Assembly: GCF_009766085.1 (NCBI RefSeq)
Contig: NZ_LMUF01000006.1
Span: 62,001-126,000 of the forward strand
Length of the DNA: 64,000 bases
Source of the DNA: Burkholderia sp. S171
GTDB taxonomy: Bacteria > Pseudomonadota > Gammaproteobacteria > Burkholderiales > Burkholderiaceae
Direction of reading: 5' to 3'
Every line of letters starts with the position of its first letter. The stretch's first letter is position 1. This document shows positions 37,424-48,118 of the stretch, one piece after another. The notes beneath the pieces are model-generated. The model made no database searches, had not been told where the DNA came from, and saw nothing but the letters and a program-made list of their open reading frames with translations. Position numbers and translations under genes: made by a program.

Positions 37424-38710
37424 ATGTCCAACTCGCCACACGAGGCGCCCGCTCTTTCCGCTCACGAAGACCACCCCGGCTGGCGCGCGTTTCTCAACAA
37501 ACGCATGTTGATTTGCGTGTTTATCGGCTTCACGTCGGGGCTGCCGCTCTTCACGCTCGTCTATCTGGTCCAGGCGTGGTTGCGCACCGAAGGCGTGAAC
37601 CTGAAAGAGATCGGCCTGTTCGCGCTGATCCAGTTTCCTTACACCTGGAAGTTTATCTGGGCGCCGCTGATGGACCGCTACGTGCCACGGCTGCCCGGCT
37701 GGCATCCCGGACGGCGGCGCGGCTGGATGCTCGTCACGCAGTTGCTCGTGGCCGTCGCGATTGGTGCGCTTGGATTTACATCGCCGAAAGATCAAATCTG
37801 GACCGTCGCCGCGCTGACCGCGCTTGTCGCGTTTTTCGGGGCGAGCCAGGATATTGCGATCGATGCCTACCGCCGCGAACTCCTCGCCGATACCGAGCAG
37901 GGACTCGGCAACGCCGTCTTCGTGAACGCGTACAAGATTGCGGCGCTCGTGCCCGGCTCACTCGGGCTGATTCTTTCCGATTTTTTCCCATGGTCCGCAG
38001 TCTTCCTTGTCACGGCGGCGTTCATGCTGCCGGGCATGGTGTTGACGCTCGTGGTCAAGGAACCAGAGGTATATGGCACGCCGCCCAAGAATCTCCGCGA
38101 TGCCATCGTTCAGCCGTTCCGCGAATTCATCGCCCGGGATGGCTGGCGCACGGCGCTGCTGATTCTTGGCTTCATCTTCCTGTACAAGCTCGGCGACACG
38201 ATGGCGACCACGCTCTCCACGTCGTTTTTCCTCGATATCGGCTTCAACAAGACGCAGATCGGCGTGATCGCGAAGACAGTGGCGCTTTGGGCAAGCCTGG
38301 CGGGTGGGATCATAGGTGGCGTGTGCCTGGTGAAGATCGGCATCTCGCGCGGGCTCTGGATCTTTGGCGTGCTGCAGATCGTTTCCACGCTCGGCTTTGC
38401 GTGGCTTGCGAAAATCGGCCCGTCGCCCGTGGCGCTGGCCGCGCTCTATGGCTTCGAAACCTTCGCCACTGGCCTCACCCTGGCCGCATTCGTGGCTTAT
38501 ATCGCGAGCACGACCGATCCGCGATATACCGCCACGCAATTCGCGCTCTTTACGAGCCTTGCATCGGTGCCGCGGACGCTGGCGTCGGCATCGAGTGGCT
38601 TTGTGGTCGCGCAAACCGGCTGGTTCGAGTACTTCATGATCTGCGCTGCGCTGTCTATTCCGGGCATGTTACTGTTGCCGAAAATCGCGCCCTGGAGACC
38701 TGTCCGATGA
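37424..38710 (+). CDS. ampG: AmpG-like muropeptide permease
   Basis: A 428-residue major-facilitator transporter with about 12 membrane segments, of the AmpG family that imports GlcNAc-anhydroMurNAc peptides released from the cell wall. Seen: the N-terminal GFTSGLPLFTLVYLVQAWLR helix-1 region, LMDRYVPRLPGWHPGRRRGW loop after helix 2-3, and FGASQDIAIDAYRREL, all characteristic. Recycled muropeptides signal to AmpR-type beta-lactamase induction in many species. Its stop overlaps the ATG of an M48 protease gene (ATGA), suggesting cotranslation. Confidence 0.9.
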   Translation: MSNSPHEAPALSAHEDHPGWRAFLNKRMLICVFIGFTSGLPLFTLVYLVQAWLRTEGVNLKEIGLFALIQFPYTWKFIWAPLMDRYVPRLPGWHPGRRRGWMLVTQLLVAVAIGALGFTSPKDQIWTVAALTALVAFFGASQDIAIDAYRRELLADTEQGLGNAVFVNAYKIAALVPGSLGLILSDFFPWSAVFLVTAAFMLPGMVLTLVVKEPEVYGTPPKNLRDAIVQPFREFIARDGWRTALLILGFIFLYKLGDTMATTLSTSFFLDIGFNKTQIGVIAKTVALWASLAGGIIGGVCLVKIGISRGLWIFGVLQIVSTLGFAWLAKIGPSPVALAALYGFETFATGLTLAAFVAYIASTTDPRYTATQFALFTSLASVPRTLASASSGFVVAQTGWFEYFMICAALSIPGMLLLPKIAPWRPVR

Positions 38711-39648
38711 AGGTGCACGCCCTGATCCGCGTCGCCGCTTGCGCTGTGTGGCTACATGCTGGCTTGAGCTTTGCGGCGTCCGCAGCGTCCGGGACTTCTG
38801 ATGCAGCGCCGGCTGCTGCGCCCAACGCCCAATCGCCGTATTCCACGGCCAGCGACCAGATCAGGTTCGGCAATGCAGCGTTGTTCCGCAACCTGATTCC
38901 ATCGGCGACATTGGAGCAGCAGTCCGCCGACGAATACGCTCAAATCCTCGGCGAAGCCCGGCGCACGAAGCATCTTCTCGGCGATGACAATCCGCTCGTG
39001 AAGCGTGCACGCGAAATTGCCAATCGCGAGATTCCGTTTGCACTGAAGTGGAATGACCGCTCGAAGAACTGGAAGTGGGAAGTGAATGTGGTGCGTTCGG
39101 ACGAGATCCGCATGTATTGCCTGCCGGGCGGCAAGATTGTGATTTATAGCGGGCTGATCGACCGGTTGCGTCTTAACGATAACGAACTCGGCATGATGAT
39201 CGGCCATGAGATTGCGCATGCGTTGCGCGAACATGCGCGCGATCGGCTAGGGCGTCAGCAAGCGGCGCAATTGAGTACGGGAACGATCCCGCCGTTATTC
39301 GGTTTCGCCGATATCAGCTCGACCCCGCTTGGTATTGGCGAGCAGTTGCTGGCCATGCGATACACACCCGCCGATGAAACCGAAGCCGATGTAATCGGTA
39401 GCGAGATAGCGTCGCGCGCCGGTTACGATCCGCGCGCCGCCATCACGTTATGGAAGAAGATTGATACGCGGACGCGGCGCACGCCGAACGGATTTATCTG
39501 GATGCATCCGTATGACGCTGCACGCGTACACGATCTGATGAAGCGCTTGCCCGACATGATGCCGCTCTACGCAAAAGCGATCGGAAAAACGGTGGACCAA
39601 TTACCCAATTACGCGGGAATGGGCCGGTTTAAAAAGCCGAAGCTTTAA
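38707..39648 (+). CDS. Periplasmic M48-family metalloprotease
   Basis: A 313-residue exported peptidase. Seen: signal peptide (residues 1-26, ending around AASAAS), zinc motif HEIAH with His167, Glu168 and His171 in MIGHEIAHALREH, and the third-ligand region ETEADVIG near 226-233. It belongs to the BepA/LoiP-like group that looks after outer-membrane protein assembly. It lacks the C-terminal TPR domain of BepA, so it is closer to LoiP/YcaL. ATG 38707 overlaps the ampG stop. Role in envelope quality control is by family. Confidence 0.87.
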   Translation: MKVHALIRVAACAVWLHAGLSFAASAASGTSDAAPAAAPNAQSPYSTASDQIRFGNAALFRNLIPSATLEQQSADEYAQILGEARRTKHLLGDDNPLVKRAREIANREIPFALKWNDRSKNWKWEVNVVRSDEIRMYCLPGGKIVIYSGLIDRLRLNDNELGMMIGHEIAHALREHARDRLGRQQAAQLSTGTIPPLFGFADISSTPLGIGEQLLAMRYTPADETEADVIGSEIASRAGYDPRAAITLWKKIDTRTRRTPNGFIWMHPYDAARVHDLMKRLPDMMPLYAKAIGKTVDQLPNYAGMGRFKKPKL

Positions 39649-39654
39649 AGACTT

Positions 39655-40428
39655 TTAAACCTTCCACTCATAGTCAATGATCAGCGGCGCGTGGTCGCTG
39701 AACTTGATATCGCGGAAAACGGAAGTCGCCGTCGCCGTGTCCGCAACACCCTTCGTCGCGATCTGGTAATCAATCCGCCACCCTACGTTCTTCGCGTAAG
39801 CCTGGCCGCGATTGCTCCACCACGTATATTGCTCAGGCCGCTGGTCGATCGTTCTGAATACATCCACATACGCTTTTTCATCGAAGAGTTGCGTGAGCCA
39901 CGCACGCTCTTCCGGCAGGCAACCCGAGTTCTTCTGGTTGCTCTTCCAGTTCTTGATGTCAATTTCCTTGTGCACGATATTCACGTCGCCACACAAGATC
40001 ACCTGGCGTTTTTTGGCCAGTTTCTCAAGATGCGGCATGAACTCGGCCATGAAACGGTATTTGGCCTGCTGCCGTTCTTCACCGCTGGACCCCGAAGGCA
40101 CATACACCGAGATCACCGATAAATCACCAAAGCGCGCCTCCACATAACGCCCTTCCGGATCGAATTCCTCGCTCCCAAACCCGATGATTACTTCATCCGG
40201 TTCGTGCTTCGTATAAAGCCCGGCACCGGAATAACCCTTTTTCACTGCGTGCTGGAAGTAACCCTGGAAGCCGTGCGGCGCGAGAAATTCCGGCGTGAGA
40301 TCGTCTTGCGAACACTTGATCTCCTGCACGCAGACAACGTCAGCATCCTGCTCGCCAAACCAATCGAAGAAACCCTTCTTGGCGGCCGACCGAATGCCGT
40401 TCAAATTAGCGGTGATGACACGAAACAT
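39655..40428 (-). CDS. xth: Exodeoxyribonuclease III
   Basis: A 257-residue AP endonuclease/3'-5' exonuclease of the exonuclease III family, used in base-excision repair. Seen: NLNGIRSAAKKGFFDW, metal-binding Glu in VCVQEIKC (about 36), the GDVNIVHKEIDIKN block with Asp/Asn active residues, and C-terminal SDHAPL with the catalytic His. Length is typical. Convergent with the M48 gene only 6 bp away; no terminator separates them. Upstream neighbour PPK2 lies 24 bp away on the same strand. Confidence 0.93.
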   Translation of the reverse strand: MFRVITANLNGIRSAAKKGFFDWFGEQDADVVCVQEIKCSQDDLTPEFLAPHGFQGYFQHAVKKGYSGAGLYTKHEPDEVIIGFGSEEFDPEGRYVEARFGDLSVISVYVPSGSSGEERQQAKYRFMAEFMPHLEKLAKKRQVILCGDVNIVHKEIDIKNWKSNQKNSGCLPEERAWLTQLFDEKAYVDVFRTIDQRPEQYTWWSNRGQAYAKNVGWRIDYQIATKGVADTATATSVFRDIKFSDHAPLIIDYEWKV

Positions 40429-40452
40429 GAAGCATCCTTGTATGTTGGTGAA

Positions 40453-41289
40453 CTACTCGACCTTGATCCCTTTCAGCGACTCTTTCGCCGGCGGATATTC
40501 GAGCTTCAAACCTTGCAGCGTGCGCACCATCAACTCAGCAATCATGACGTTGCGGTGCGTCTTCGAATCGGCGGGAATCACGTACCAAGGCGCAATGTCC
40601 GTCGATGTCGCGCCAAGGGCGTCTTCATAGGCCTTGCAATAGTCGTCCCAGAGTTTGCGGGCATCGAGATCCGATGGATCAAACTTCCAGTGCTTCTCCG
40701 GATTGTCGATACGCGCCTGCAAACGCGACTTCTGCTCGTCCTTCGATATATGCAAAAAGCACTTCACGATGGTCGTGCCGTTTTCGGCAAGCATCGCTTC
40801 GAAGTCGCGAATTTGCCGGTATCGGCGCTCCCATCCTTCCTGATCGATCTGTTTCAGCACGCGCGGCACCAGCACGTCTTCATACTGGCTGCGATTAAAA
40901 ATGGCGAACTCGCCCGACGCCGGCACTTGCGAATGAACGCGCCAGAGAAAATCGTGCGCGGCTTCGGTTTCGGATGGCGCCTTGAACGGCACGACGCGCA
41001 AACCGAGCGGATCGACTTCGTGAAAGACACCGCGAACCGTGCCGTCCTTACCGCTCGTATCCATGCCCTGAAGGATCAGCAGAATGCGATGCGAGCGCTG
41101 TGCATGCAGTTTTTCCTGCAAGCCATCGAGTGCGGTACTCAGCTCGCTTAACCGCTCGCGATCCGCATCTTTCGCACCGGACGAAAACGGCTTCGACGCG
41201 GTATCAATGGAAGCCAGATCAAACGGCTTGATCTTCTTGCCGTCGAAATACGGCACGCGATAATCGTCCAGCTCAGGTTTTTTAGCCAC
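40453..41289 (-). CDS. ppk2: Polyphosphate kinase 2 family protein
   Basis: A 278-residue PPK2 enzyme that moves phosphate between polyphosphate and nucleotides. Seen: Walker A GMDTSGKDG (75-83), GLRVVPFKAPSETEAAHDFLWR (two conserved segments), and the lid motif FNRSQYEDVLVPRV (about 130-143). Single-domain length fits class I or III PPK2. Start is GTG 41289 (no ATG in frame nearby), without a clear ribosome site. Direction of reaction (AMP, ADP or GDP phosphorylation) is not deducible. Confidence 0.88.
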   Translation of the reverse strand: MAKKPELDDYRVPYFDGKKIKPFDLASIDTASKPFSSGAKDADRERLSELSTALDGLQEKLHAQRSHRILLILQGMDTSGKDGTVRGVFHEVDPLGLRVVPFKAPSETEAAHDFLWRVHSQVPASGEFAIFNRSQYEDVLVPRVLKQIDQEGWERRYRQIRDFEAMLAENGTTIVKCFLHISKDEQKSRLQARIDNPEKHWKFDPSDLDARKLWDDYCKAYEDALGATSTDIAPWYVIPADSKTHRNVMIAELMVRTLQGLKLEYPPAKESLKGIKVE

Positions 41290-41319
41290 GCGCGCGGTTC
41301 TCGGTTGATCCCGGTTGAT

Positions 41320-41360
41320 AAAAGAAAGGGTTGCTGCCAGACAAGACCCGGCAGCAACCC
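41320..41360 (-). terminator. Terminator after gatB
   Basis: An 11-bp stem (41328-41338 with 41350-41360) with an 11-base loop, followed on the minus strand by TTTCTTTT. It closes the gatCAB operon 22 bp past the gatB stop. Confidence 0.8.
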
Positions 41361-41382
41361 GCGAAATTGTCCAGCCGTCAGC

Positions 41383-42861
41383 TCAAGAGGATAGTTTCTT
41401 CTTCAAAAGCTCGTTGACCTGCTGCGGATTCGCCTTGCCCTTGGTCGCTTTCATCGCCTGACCGATCAACGCGTTGAACGCCTTCTCCTTGCCCGAACGG
41501 TACTCATCGACGGACTTCTGATTCGCGGCCATCACCTCGTCGATGATGGCTTCCAACGCGCCCGTATCAGAGATCTGCTTCAACCCCTTCGCTTCGATAA
41601 TCCGGTCGGCGGCGCTGTCGTCGGTGGCTTTCTCTTCCCAGATCGCCTGGAAAATATCCTTGGCGATCTTGTTGGAAATCGTGCCGTCTGCCACGCGCTG
41701 AATCACGAGTCCGAGCTGCGCGGGAGAAACCGGCGAGTTCGCAATATCGAGCGAATCGCGGTTCAGTTGCGACGATACTTCGCCCATCAGCCAGTTCGCC
41801 ACGAGCTTCGCATGCGTCGGCTCAAGAACGCCAACGACACTTTCAAAATACGCCGACATTCCCTTCGACGACGTCAATCCCGCCGCGTCATACGGCGTCA
41901 AACCATATTGCTCGACAAAACGCGTTTGCATGGCTTCGGGCAATTCGGGCAATTCGCTTCGAACCCGTGCAATCCACGCTTCATCGATGACTAAAGGCAT
42001 CAGGTCGGGATCGGGGAAATAGCGGTAATCGTGCGCATCTTCCTTGCTTCGCATGGAACGCGTTTCGCGCTTGTCGGGATCGTAGAGACGCGTTTCCTGC
42101 ACGACCGTCCCGCCGTCTTCGATCAACTCGATCTGCCGGCGCACTTCGTACTGAATGGCTTCTTCAAGGAAACGGAACGAGTTCAGGTTCTTGATCTCGG
42201 CGCGCGTGCCGAATTCGGCTTGTCCGACCGGGCGCACGGAGACGTTCGCGTCGCAACGGAACGAACCTTCCTGCATGTTGCCGTCGCAGATACCGAGCCA
42301 TTGCACGAGACTGTGCAGGCTTTTCGCGTAGGCCACCGCTTCGGCGGCGCTGCGCATTTCAGGTTCCGTCACAATCTCGAGCAGCGGCGTGCCGGCTCGA
42401 TTCAAATCGATACCCGTCATGCCCGCGAAGTCTTCATGCAGCGACTTGCCTGCATCTTCTTCCAGATGGGCGCGCGTCAGGTTGACGGTCTTTTCGTAAC
42501 CAGCCGTACCGGTTTTCTCATTCGCCGGAACCTGGATCGTGACGCTGCCGCCCTGCACGACCGGAATCTCGAACTGGCTGATCTGATAACCCTTCGGCAG
42601 ATCGGGATAGAAATAATTCTTGCGCGCAAAAATGCTGCGCGGCGCAATGGTCGCGCCGACGGCGAGGCCAAGGCGAATTGCGCGCTCCACAGCGCCGCGG
42701 TTCATCACGGGCAACGAGCCCGGCAACGCCAGATCGACGGGACAAGCTTGCGTGTTCGGCTCAGCGCCGAACTGCGTGGACGCGCCCGAAAAAATCTTGG
42801 AGACGGTGGATAACTGCGCGTGCGTCTCAAGACCTATCACTACTTCCCATTGCTTACCCAT
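41383..42861 (-). CDS. gatB: Aspartyl/glutamyl-tRNA(Asn/Gln) amidotransferase subunit B
   Basis: A 492-residue GatB, which phosphorylates mischarged Glu-tRNA(Gln) or Asp-tRNA(Asn) for amidation. Seen: [13 protein letters not shown] at the N-terminus, the cradle domain with [14 protein letters not shown] and [24 protein letters not shown], and the C-terminal tail/YqeY domain ending NELLKKKL. Two ATGs are near: 42867 overlaps the gatA stop, but AGGAG sits seven bases before 42861, so that one is preferred. Last gene of gatCAB. Confidence 0.96.
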   Translation of the reverse strand: MGKQWEVVIGLETHAQLSTVSKIFSGASTQFGAEPNTQACPVDLALPGSLPVMNRGAVERAIRLGLAVGATIAPRSIFARKNYFYPDLPKGYQISQFEIPVVQGGSVTIQVPANEKTGTAGYEKTVNLTRAHLEEDAGKSLHEDFAGMTGIDLNRAGTPLLEIVTEPEMRSAAEAVAYAKSLHSLVQWLGICDGNMQEGSFRCDANVSVRPVGQAEFGTRAEIKNLNSFRFLEEAIQYEVRRQIELIEDGGTVVQETRLYDPDKRETRSMRSKEDAHDYRYFPDPDLMPLVIDEAWIARVRSELPELPEAMQTRFVEQYGLTPYDAAGLTSSKGMSAYFESVVGVLEPTHAKLVANWLMGEVSSQLNRDSLDIANSPVSPAQLGLVIQRVADGTISNKIAKDIFQAIWEEKATDDSAADRIIEAKGLKQISDTGALEAIIDEVMAANQKSVDEYRSGKEKAFNALIGQAMKATKGKANPQQVNELLKKKLSS

Positions 42862-42863
42862 AC

Positions 42864-44357
42864 TCATACTCCTGCCGGTGATTGCACGTGCCAGTCTGTC
42901 GCGCGTTGAAACGCGTCGGCGACCTGGAGCAACCGGGCTTCGTTGAAATAGTTGCCAATGATCTGCAAGCCAACCGGCCGCGTGGAATGCGCGCTGCCCG
43001 CAGCACCAAAGCCGCACGGCACGCTCATGCCGGGCAAGCCGGCGAGGCTGATCGACAACGTGTAGATATCGGCGAGATACATCTGGACGGGGTCATCGGC
43101 TTTTTCGCCAAGATTCCATGCCACCGATGGCGCGACCGGTCCCATGATCACATCGCAGTGATTGAATGCTTCCTGGAAATCCTGCGCGATGATGCGGCGG
43201 ATTTTCTGCGCCTGCAGGTAATACGCGTCGTAATAACCGTGCGATAACACGTACGCGCCCACCAGTATCCGGCGCTTCACTTCCGGCCCGAAACCTTCGG
43301 CACGCGACTTCTTGTACATATCGAGAAGGTCGGTGTACTCAGCCGCGCGATGCCCGTAGCGCACGCCATCGAAGCGCGACAGGTTCGACGACGCTTCAGC
43401 CGGCGCGATGATGTAGTACACGGGAATCGACAATTCGGTCTTCGGCAGCGAGACTTCAACGAGCGTTGCGCCGAGCGCTTCATATTGCTTCAAGGCAGTG
43501 TCGATCGCGCTGCGCACTTCGGCGCTCAAGCCATCGCCGAAGAACTCTTTCGGCAAGCCGATGCGCAAGCCGGCGAGTGGTTTGGCCGCGTCCGTGCCGG
43601 ACCATTGCTGGCCGAGATAGCGCGTGTAATCTTCATCCTCGCGCTGGAGGCTGGTCGAGTCGCGCGGATCGAACGAGGCAATGGCGTTGAGCAACAGCGC
43701 GCAATCCGAGGCGCTGCGGGCCATCGGTCCGCCCTGATCGAGCGACGACGCGAACGCGATCATGCCGTAACGCGAAACGCGCCCGTACGTTGGCTTGATT
43801 CCCGTAATGCCGGTGAACGACGCGGGCTGGCGAATCGAGCCGCCTGTGTCCGTGCCGGTGGCAGCGGGCGCGAGGCGTGCGGCGACCGCGGCAGCCGAGC
43901 CGCCCGACGATCCACCCGGCACGGCTTTCAGATCCCAAGGGTTCTTGACCGGGCCGAAATACGAATTCTCGTTGGACGAACCCATCGCGAATTCGTCCAT
44001 ATTGGTCTTGCCGAGCGTGACCACGCCTGCGTTCTTGAGGCGCTCGACCACGGTGGCATCGAACGGGCTCGCGTAGTTGGCGAGCATTTTCGAACCGGCC
44101 GTGGAGGTCCAGCCGCGCGTGACGAACACGTCTTTATGCGCGATCGGCAGGCCGGTCAGCACGCCTGCTTCGCCCTTGGCGATCAGCGCATCGGCTGCTT
44201 TCGCCTGGTCGAGCGTGAGTTCATGGTCAACGCTGATGAACGCGTTGAGATCCTTCGCTGCGTCGATGCGCTGCAAAAAGAGCTGCGCGAGTTCAACGGC
44301 GGAAAGGGTCTTTGCGTCGAGAGCCGCGCGCAGTTCGGTCAAGCTTTTTTGATGCAT
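42864..44357 (-). CDS. gatA: Aspartyl/glutamyl-tRNA(Asn/Gln) amidotransferase subunit A
   Basis: A 497-residue amidase-signature enzyme that releases ammonia from glutamine for tRNA amidation. Seen: the catalytic Lys75-cisSer150-Ser174 triad ([24 protein letters not shown]), matching the spacing known for bacterial GatA, and the long Gly/Ser-rich signature. It lies between gatC (131 bp upstream) and gatB. All active residues are present. Confidence 0.97.
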   Translation of the reverse strand: MHQKSLTELRAALDAKTLSAVELAQLFLQRIDAAKDLNAFISVDHELTLDQAKAADALIAKGEAGVLTGLPIAHKDVFVTRGWTSTAGSKMLANYASPFDATVVERLKNAGVVTLGKTNMDEFAMGSSNENSYFGPVKNPWDLKAVPGGSSGGSAAAVAARLAPAATGTDTGGSIRQPASFTGITGIKPTYGRVSRYGMIAFASSLDQGGPMARSASDCALLLNAIASFDPRDSTSLQREDEDYTRYLGQQWSGTDAAKPLAGLRIGLPKEFFGDGLSAEVRSAIDTALKQYEALGATLVEVSLPKTELSIPVYYIIAPAEASSNLSRFDGVRYGHRAAEYTDLLDMYKKSRAEGFGPEVKRRILVGAYVLSHGYYDAYYLQAQKIRRIIAQDFQEAFNHCDVIMGPVAPSVAWNLGEKADDPVQMYLADIYTLSISLAGLPGMSVPCGFGAAGSAHSTRPVGLQIIGNYFNEARLLQVADAFQRATDWHVQSPAGV

Positions 44358-44488
44358 TGCGTTCTTCCTGATGGGCGCCGGATACCGGGTAGCGGGTACC
44401 GCGCGCCTTTTTGTTTTCGTGCTCTTCGTGCATATATTGCTTGGCCTCAGAAGTACCGTCCCGAAAGCGCTGGCTCAAAGCACGACAC

Positions 44489-44788
44489 TTATTCGATCAC
44501 CTTGGGCACGAGATACAGCCCGTCGCGCACGGCAGGCGCAGGTCGTTGGAACTCTTCGCGGTTTACATGCTCTGTAACCACATCGTTTCGCAAACGCAGC
44601 TCGGCTTTCTCGATCTGTTCGATCGGGTGAGCAAGCGGCTCGATACCCGTGGTATCCACCGCCTGCATTTGCTCGACGAGACCGAAGAAGTCGTTCAGTC
44701 GCGCAAGCGTGGGTTCGGCCTCGTGCTCGGGTAATTCGAGCCGCGCGAGGTGCGCAATGCGTTTTACATCGGTCAGGGTCAGAGACAT
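44489..44788 (-). CDS. gatC: Aspartyl/glutamyl-tRNA(Asn/Gln) amidotransferase subunit C
   Basis: A 99-residue GatC, the small subunit that clamps GatA to GatB. Seen: N-terminal [15 protein letters not shown] helix typical of the family, [25 protein letters not shown], and the C-terminal [15 protein letters not shown]. The frame continues 46 codons upstream, but ATG 44788 opens the conserved region. First gene of the operon. Confidence 0.95.
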   Translation of the reverse strand: MSLTLTDVKRIAHLARLELPEHEAEPTLARLNDFFGLVEQMQAVDTTGIEPLAHPIEQIEKAELRLRNDVVTEHVNREEFQRPAPAVRDGLYLVPKVIE

Positions 44789-45167
44789 TCGATCACCGGG
44801 TTTTTTCGACTTACACACTGAGAAACAGTGCAACAAACAGCGCGACTGCAATTCGAGATAAAGGAGCCCTAAAAAGCAGGCTTGACGGTGGCAAAATGTA
44901 CCGTCCTTTTCCTTCGAACACCCCAAAATTATAAGGTATCATTACGCGTTCGACCCAAATCCGGATCGACTTACCAGCAGCCTCTTCTTAGTTTCAGATT
45001 TTTAAGAAAAGTGCACGCCTGGTTCGCTTGCATCCTCCGGTAGATTTCTCCGCAGTCTTGCAATTTGCGTGGCCAAAAATGGGTCCCGCTGCAGGCTGTC
45101 ATTTTTTTCCGCTGCCGTCCTTTGGCGCTCGAAGCGAGGCACGGCTCCCAGCGAGACAGGATTTTGA
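44789..45167. other. Divergent promoter region of gatCAB and mreB
   Basis: 379 bp between divergently transcribed operons. It contains a good gat-side -10 box (44928-44933) and an AT-rich tract near 44985-45015. No gene or strong hairpin was seen. Confidence 0.5.
44928..44957 (-). promoter_or_regulatory. Probable gatCAB promoter
   Basis: A perfect TATAAT on the minus strand (44933-44928); upstream TTGGGT lies at 19-base spacing, a weak -35. It would give a leader of about 130 bases before gatC. Confidence 0.4.
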
Positions 45168-46211
<1,044 letters not shown>

Positions 46212-46410
46212 GCCTTGACGCCTTTCACTAAGGCGCCAACAGCACGCACTCGCTCAAGGCAACAGCGGCGACGTGCGCGAAGTATGCGACTTGCGCAACG
46301 GTTCACGTGGCCCGGCTTAGTCCGGACCACGGCGAACAGCGCTGGGCAGGGCCGCGTCCCCACGCGAACCCGTTGCATCGAACCAACCGATCACGCCCTC
46401 GGCGCCGACC

Positions 46411-47514
46411 ATGGAATACAGTCCGCCGCCACTCTTTAAGCAAGGTCCATCCGCTCTAGCGCGATTGATCTTCTTCGTGGTGCTTGCCCTCGCCCTGCTA
46501 ATCTCCGACGCACGCTTCAACACGCTCGAGATCGTGCGCGGCGTGCTGGGAGCGGGTTTGTATCCGCTGCAGCGCGCGGCGCTCGTACCGCGCGATATTT
46601 TCATGGGTGCAGCCGATCTGGCCGTCACCAGCGCAACCCTGCGCACTGAGAACACCAAGCTGAAAGAAAAGAACCTCGAGTTGTCGGTGAAAGCAGGCGA
46701 TGCGGCCCAGCTCACCGCCGAGAACACGCATCTTCGCTCGCTGCTCGAACTCGGCTCGCGCGCCAGCACGCAAACCACGCCTGTCGAAGTCCAGTACGAC
46801 ACCCGCGATCCTTTCACGCAGAAAGTCGTGATCGGCAAGGGTTCGCAGCAAGGCATCCAGGACGGCGCGCCGGTGGTCAACGAAGACGGCGTTATCGGGC
46901 AGGTTACGCGTGTGTTCCCGCTGCAATCGGAAGTCACGCTGCTCTCCGACAAAGACCAGGCCGTGCCCGTCCAGATCGTGCGGACCGGATTGCGCAGCGT
47001 GATCTACGGCACGCCGAAGGGCGATACGCTCGATCTGCGGTTCGTCCCTATCAGCGCCGACGTGCAGACTGGCGATGAACTCGTGACCAGCGGTCTGGAT
47101 GGCATTTATCCGCCGGGATTGCCGGTGGCGAAAGTCGTTCGCGTCGACAAACAAGCGGATACCGCGTTCGCCCGCGTAGTCTGCCTGCCGATCGCGCCGG
47201 TACGTGGTGCGCGGCAATTGCTCGTGCTGCATTACGAGGTTAACCAGCCGCCGAATCCTGAAGAAGTCGAGGCAGCGGCCGCAGCCAAGGAAGCGAAGGA
47301 CAACAAGGGTAAGAAGAAGGCAGCGCCAGCGAAAAGCGCCAGCGCGGCTGCCCCTGCGGCTGCGGCAAGTGCGCCGGCTGCGAAAAAGCCCGAACCACCG
47401 GCAGCAGCGCCAGTGAAGAAAACCGAACCCGCCGCCGCGAAGAAAGCTGAAAAATCCGAGCACGCGAAGAAAGCTGAAGCTGCCCGCAAGGCCGCGCCCG
47501 GAGTAGCACCATGA
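46411..47514 (+). CDS. mreC: Rod shape-determining protein MreC
   Basis: A 367-residue MreC: one N-terminal membrane helix (about 17-33), a coiled coil (about 70-105, rich in TLRTENTKLKEKNLEL), and the periplasmic beta domain (about 115-275) that activates PBP2. After residue 280 it carries a low-complexity tail of about 85 residues rich in Ala, Lys and Pro (for example KKPEPPAAAPVKKTEP), absent from E. coli MreC's core. The ATG lies 199 bp after mreB; mreD overlaps its stop by 4 bp. Confidence 0.94.
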   Translation: MEYSPPPLFKQGPSALARLIFFVVLALALLISDARFNTLEIVRGVLGAGLYPLQRAALVPRDIFMGAADLAVTSATLRTENTKLKEKNLELSVKAGDAAQLTAENTHLRSLLELGSRASTQTTPVEVQYDTRDPFTQKVVIGKGSQQGIQDGAPVVNEDGVIGQVTRVFPLQSEVTLLSDKDQAVPVQIVRTGLRSVIYGTPKGDTLDLRFVPISADVQTGDELVTSGLDGIYPPGLPVAKVVRVDKQADTAFARVVCLPIAPVRGARQLLVLHYEVNQPPNPEEVEAAAAAKEAKDNKGKKKAAPAKSASAAAPAAAASAPAAKKPEPPAAAPVKKTEPAAAKKAEKSEHAKKAEAARKAAPGVAP

Positions 47515-48023
47515 ACCGTCCGCAATACATCCTGCAGCCGGTCAATCCGTACTTCATCACGTTTAGTCTGGCTGCCGCGTTCCTGCTGAACCTGATGCCG
47601 TGGGGCCGGACGTTCGGCATCCCCGATTTCGTCGCGGTCGTGCTGCTGTTCTGGAATGTGCACCAGCCGCGTCGCGTGGGCATGGGTATCGCGTTCATGC
47701 TCGGCATGCTCATGGACGTCCACAATGCCAGTCTGCTCGGTGAGCACGCGCTTGCGTATACGCTGTTGTCGTATGGCGCCATCACGATCCACAGGCGCGT
47801 ATTGTGGATGTCACTGCCCGTGCAAACGTTCGTGGTGGCGCCTTTGCTGATCGGCGCGCAAATCGTGCCGTTCGTGATTCGCCTGCTGACGGGCGCGGCG
47901 TTTCCCGGCTGGGGTTATCTGATTGACGGCTTCGTGGAGGCTATTTTGTGGCCGATCGCCAGTTTCCTGCTGCTGATTCCACAGCGCCGCGCCACCGATC
48001 CTGACGACACGCGGCCAATCTGA
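47511..48023 (+). CDS. mreD: Rod shape-determining protein MreD
   Basis: A 170-residue integral membrane protein with five or so helices, the third Mre component. Seen: the conserved FGIPDFVAVVLLFWNVHQP segment and GIAFMLGMLMDVHNASLLGEHAL, where a conserved Asp sits in a helix. It overlaps mreC by ATGA and precedes mrdA by 95 bp. Confidence 0.92.
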   Translation: MNRPQYILQPVNPYFITFSLAAAFLLNLMPWGRTFGIPDFVAVVLLFWNVHQPRRVGMGIAFMLGMLMDVHNASLLGEHALAYTLLSYGAITIHRRVLWMSLPVQTFVVAPLLIGAQIVPFVIRLLTGAAFPGWGYLIDGFVEAILWPIASFLLLIPQRRATDPDDTRPI

Positions 48024-48118
48024 GTTGACTAATGAGTTAGCCCAGCGAGTTAACTAAGCGCCTGCTGCAACCGCTGCACGCCGTAAACGCCACACACGCG
48101 GCCCCCCGCGAACATTGC

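Noticed and set aside
37513..38706. Long frame running into the M48 protease in the same reading frame, suggesting a 711-residue fusion
   Set aside because: The upstream part is the wrong frame of ampG; the signal peptide and ATGA overlap at 38707 show the real start.
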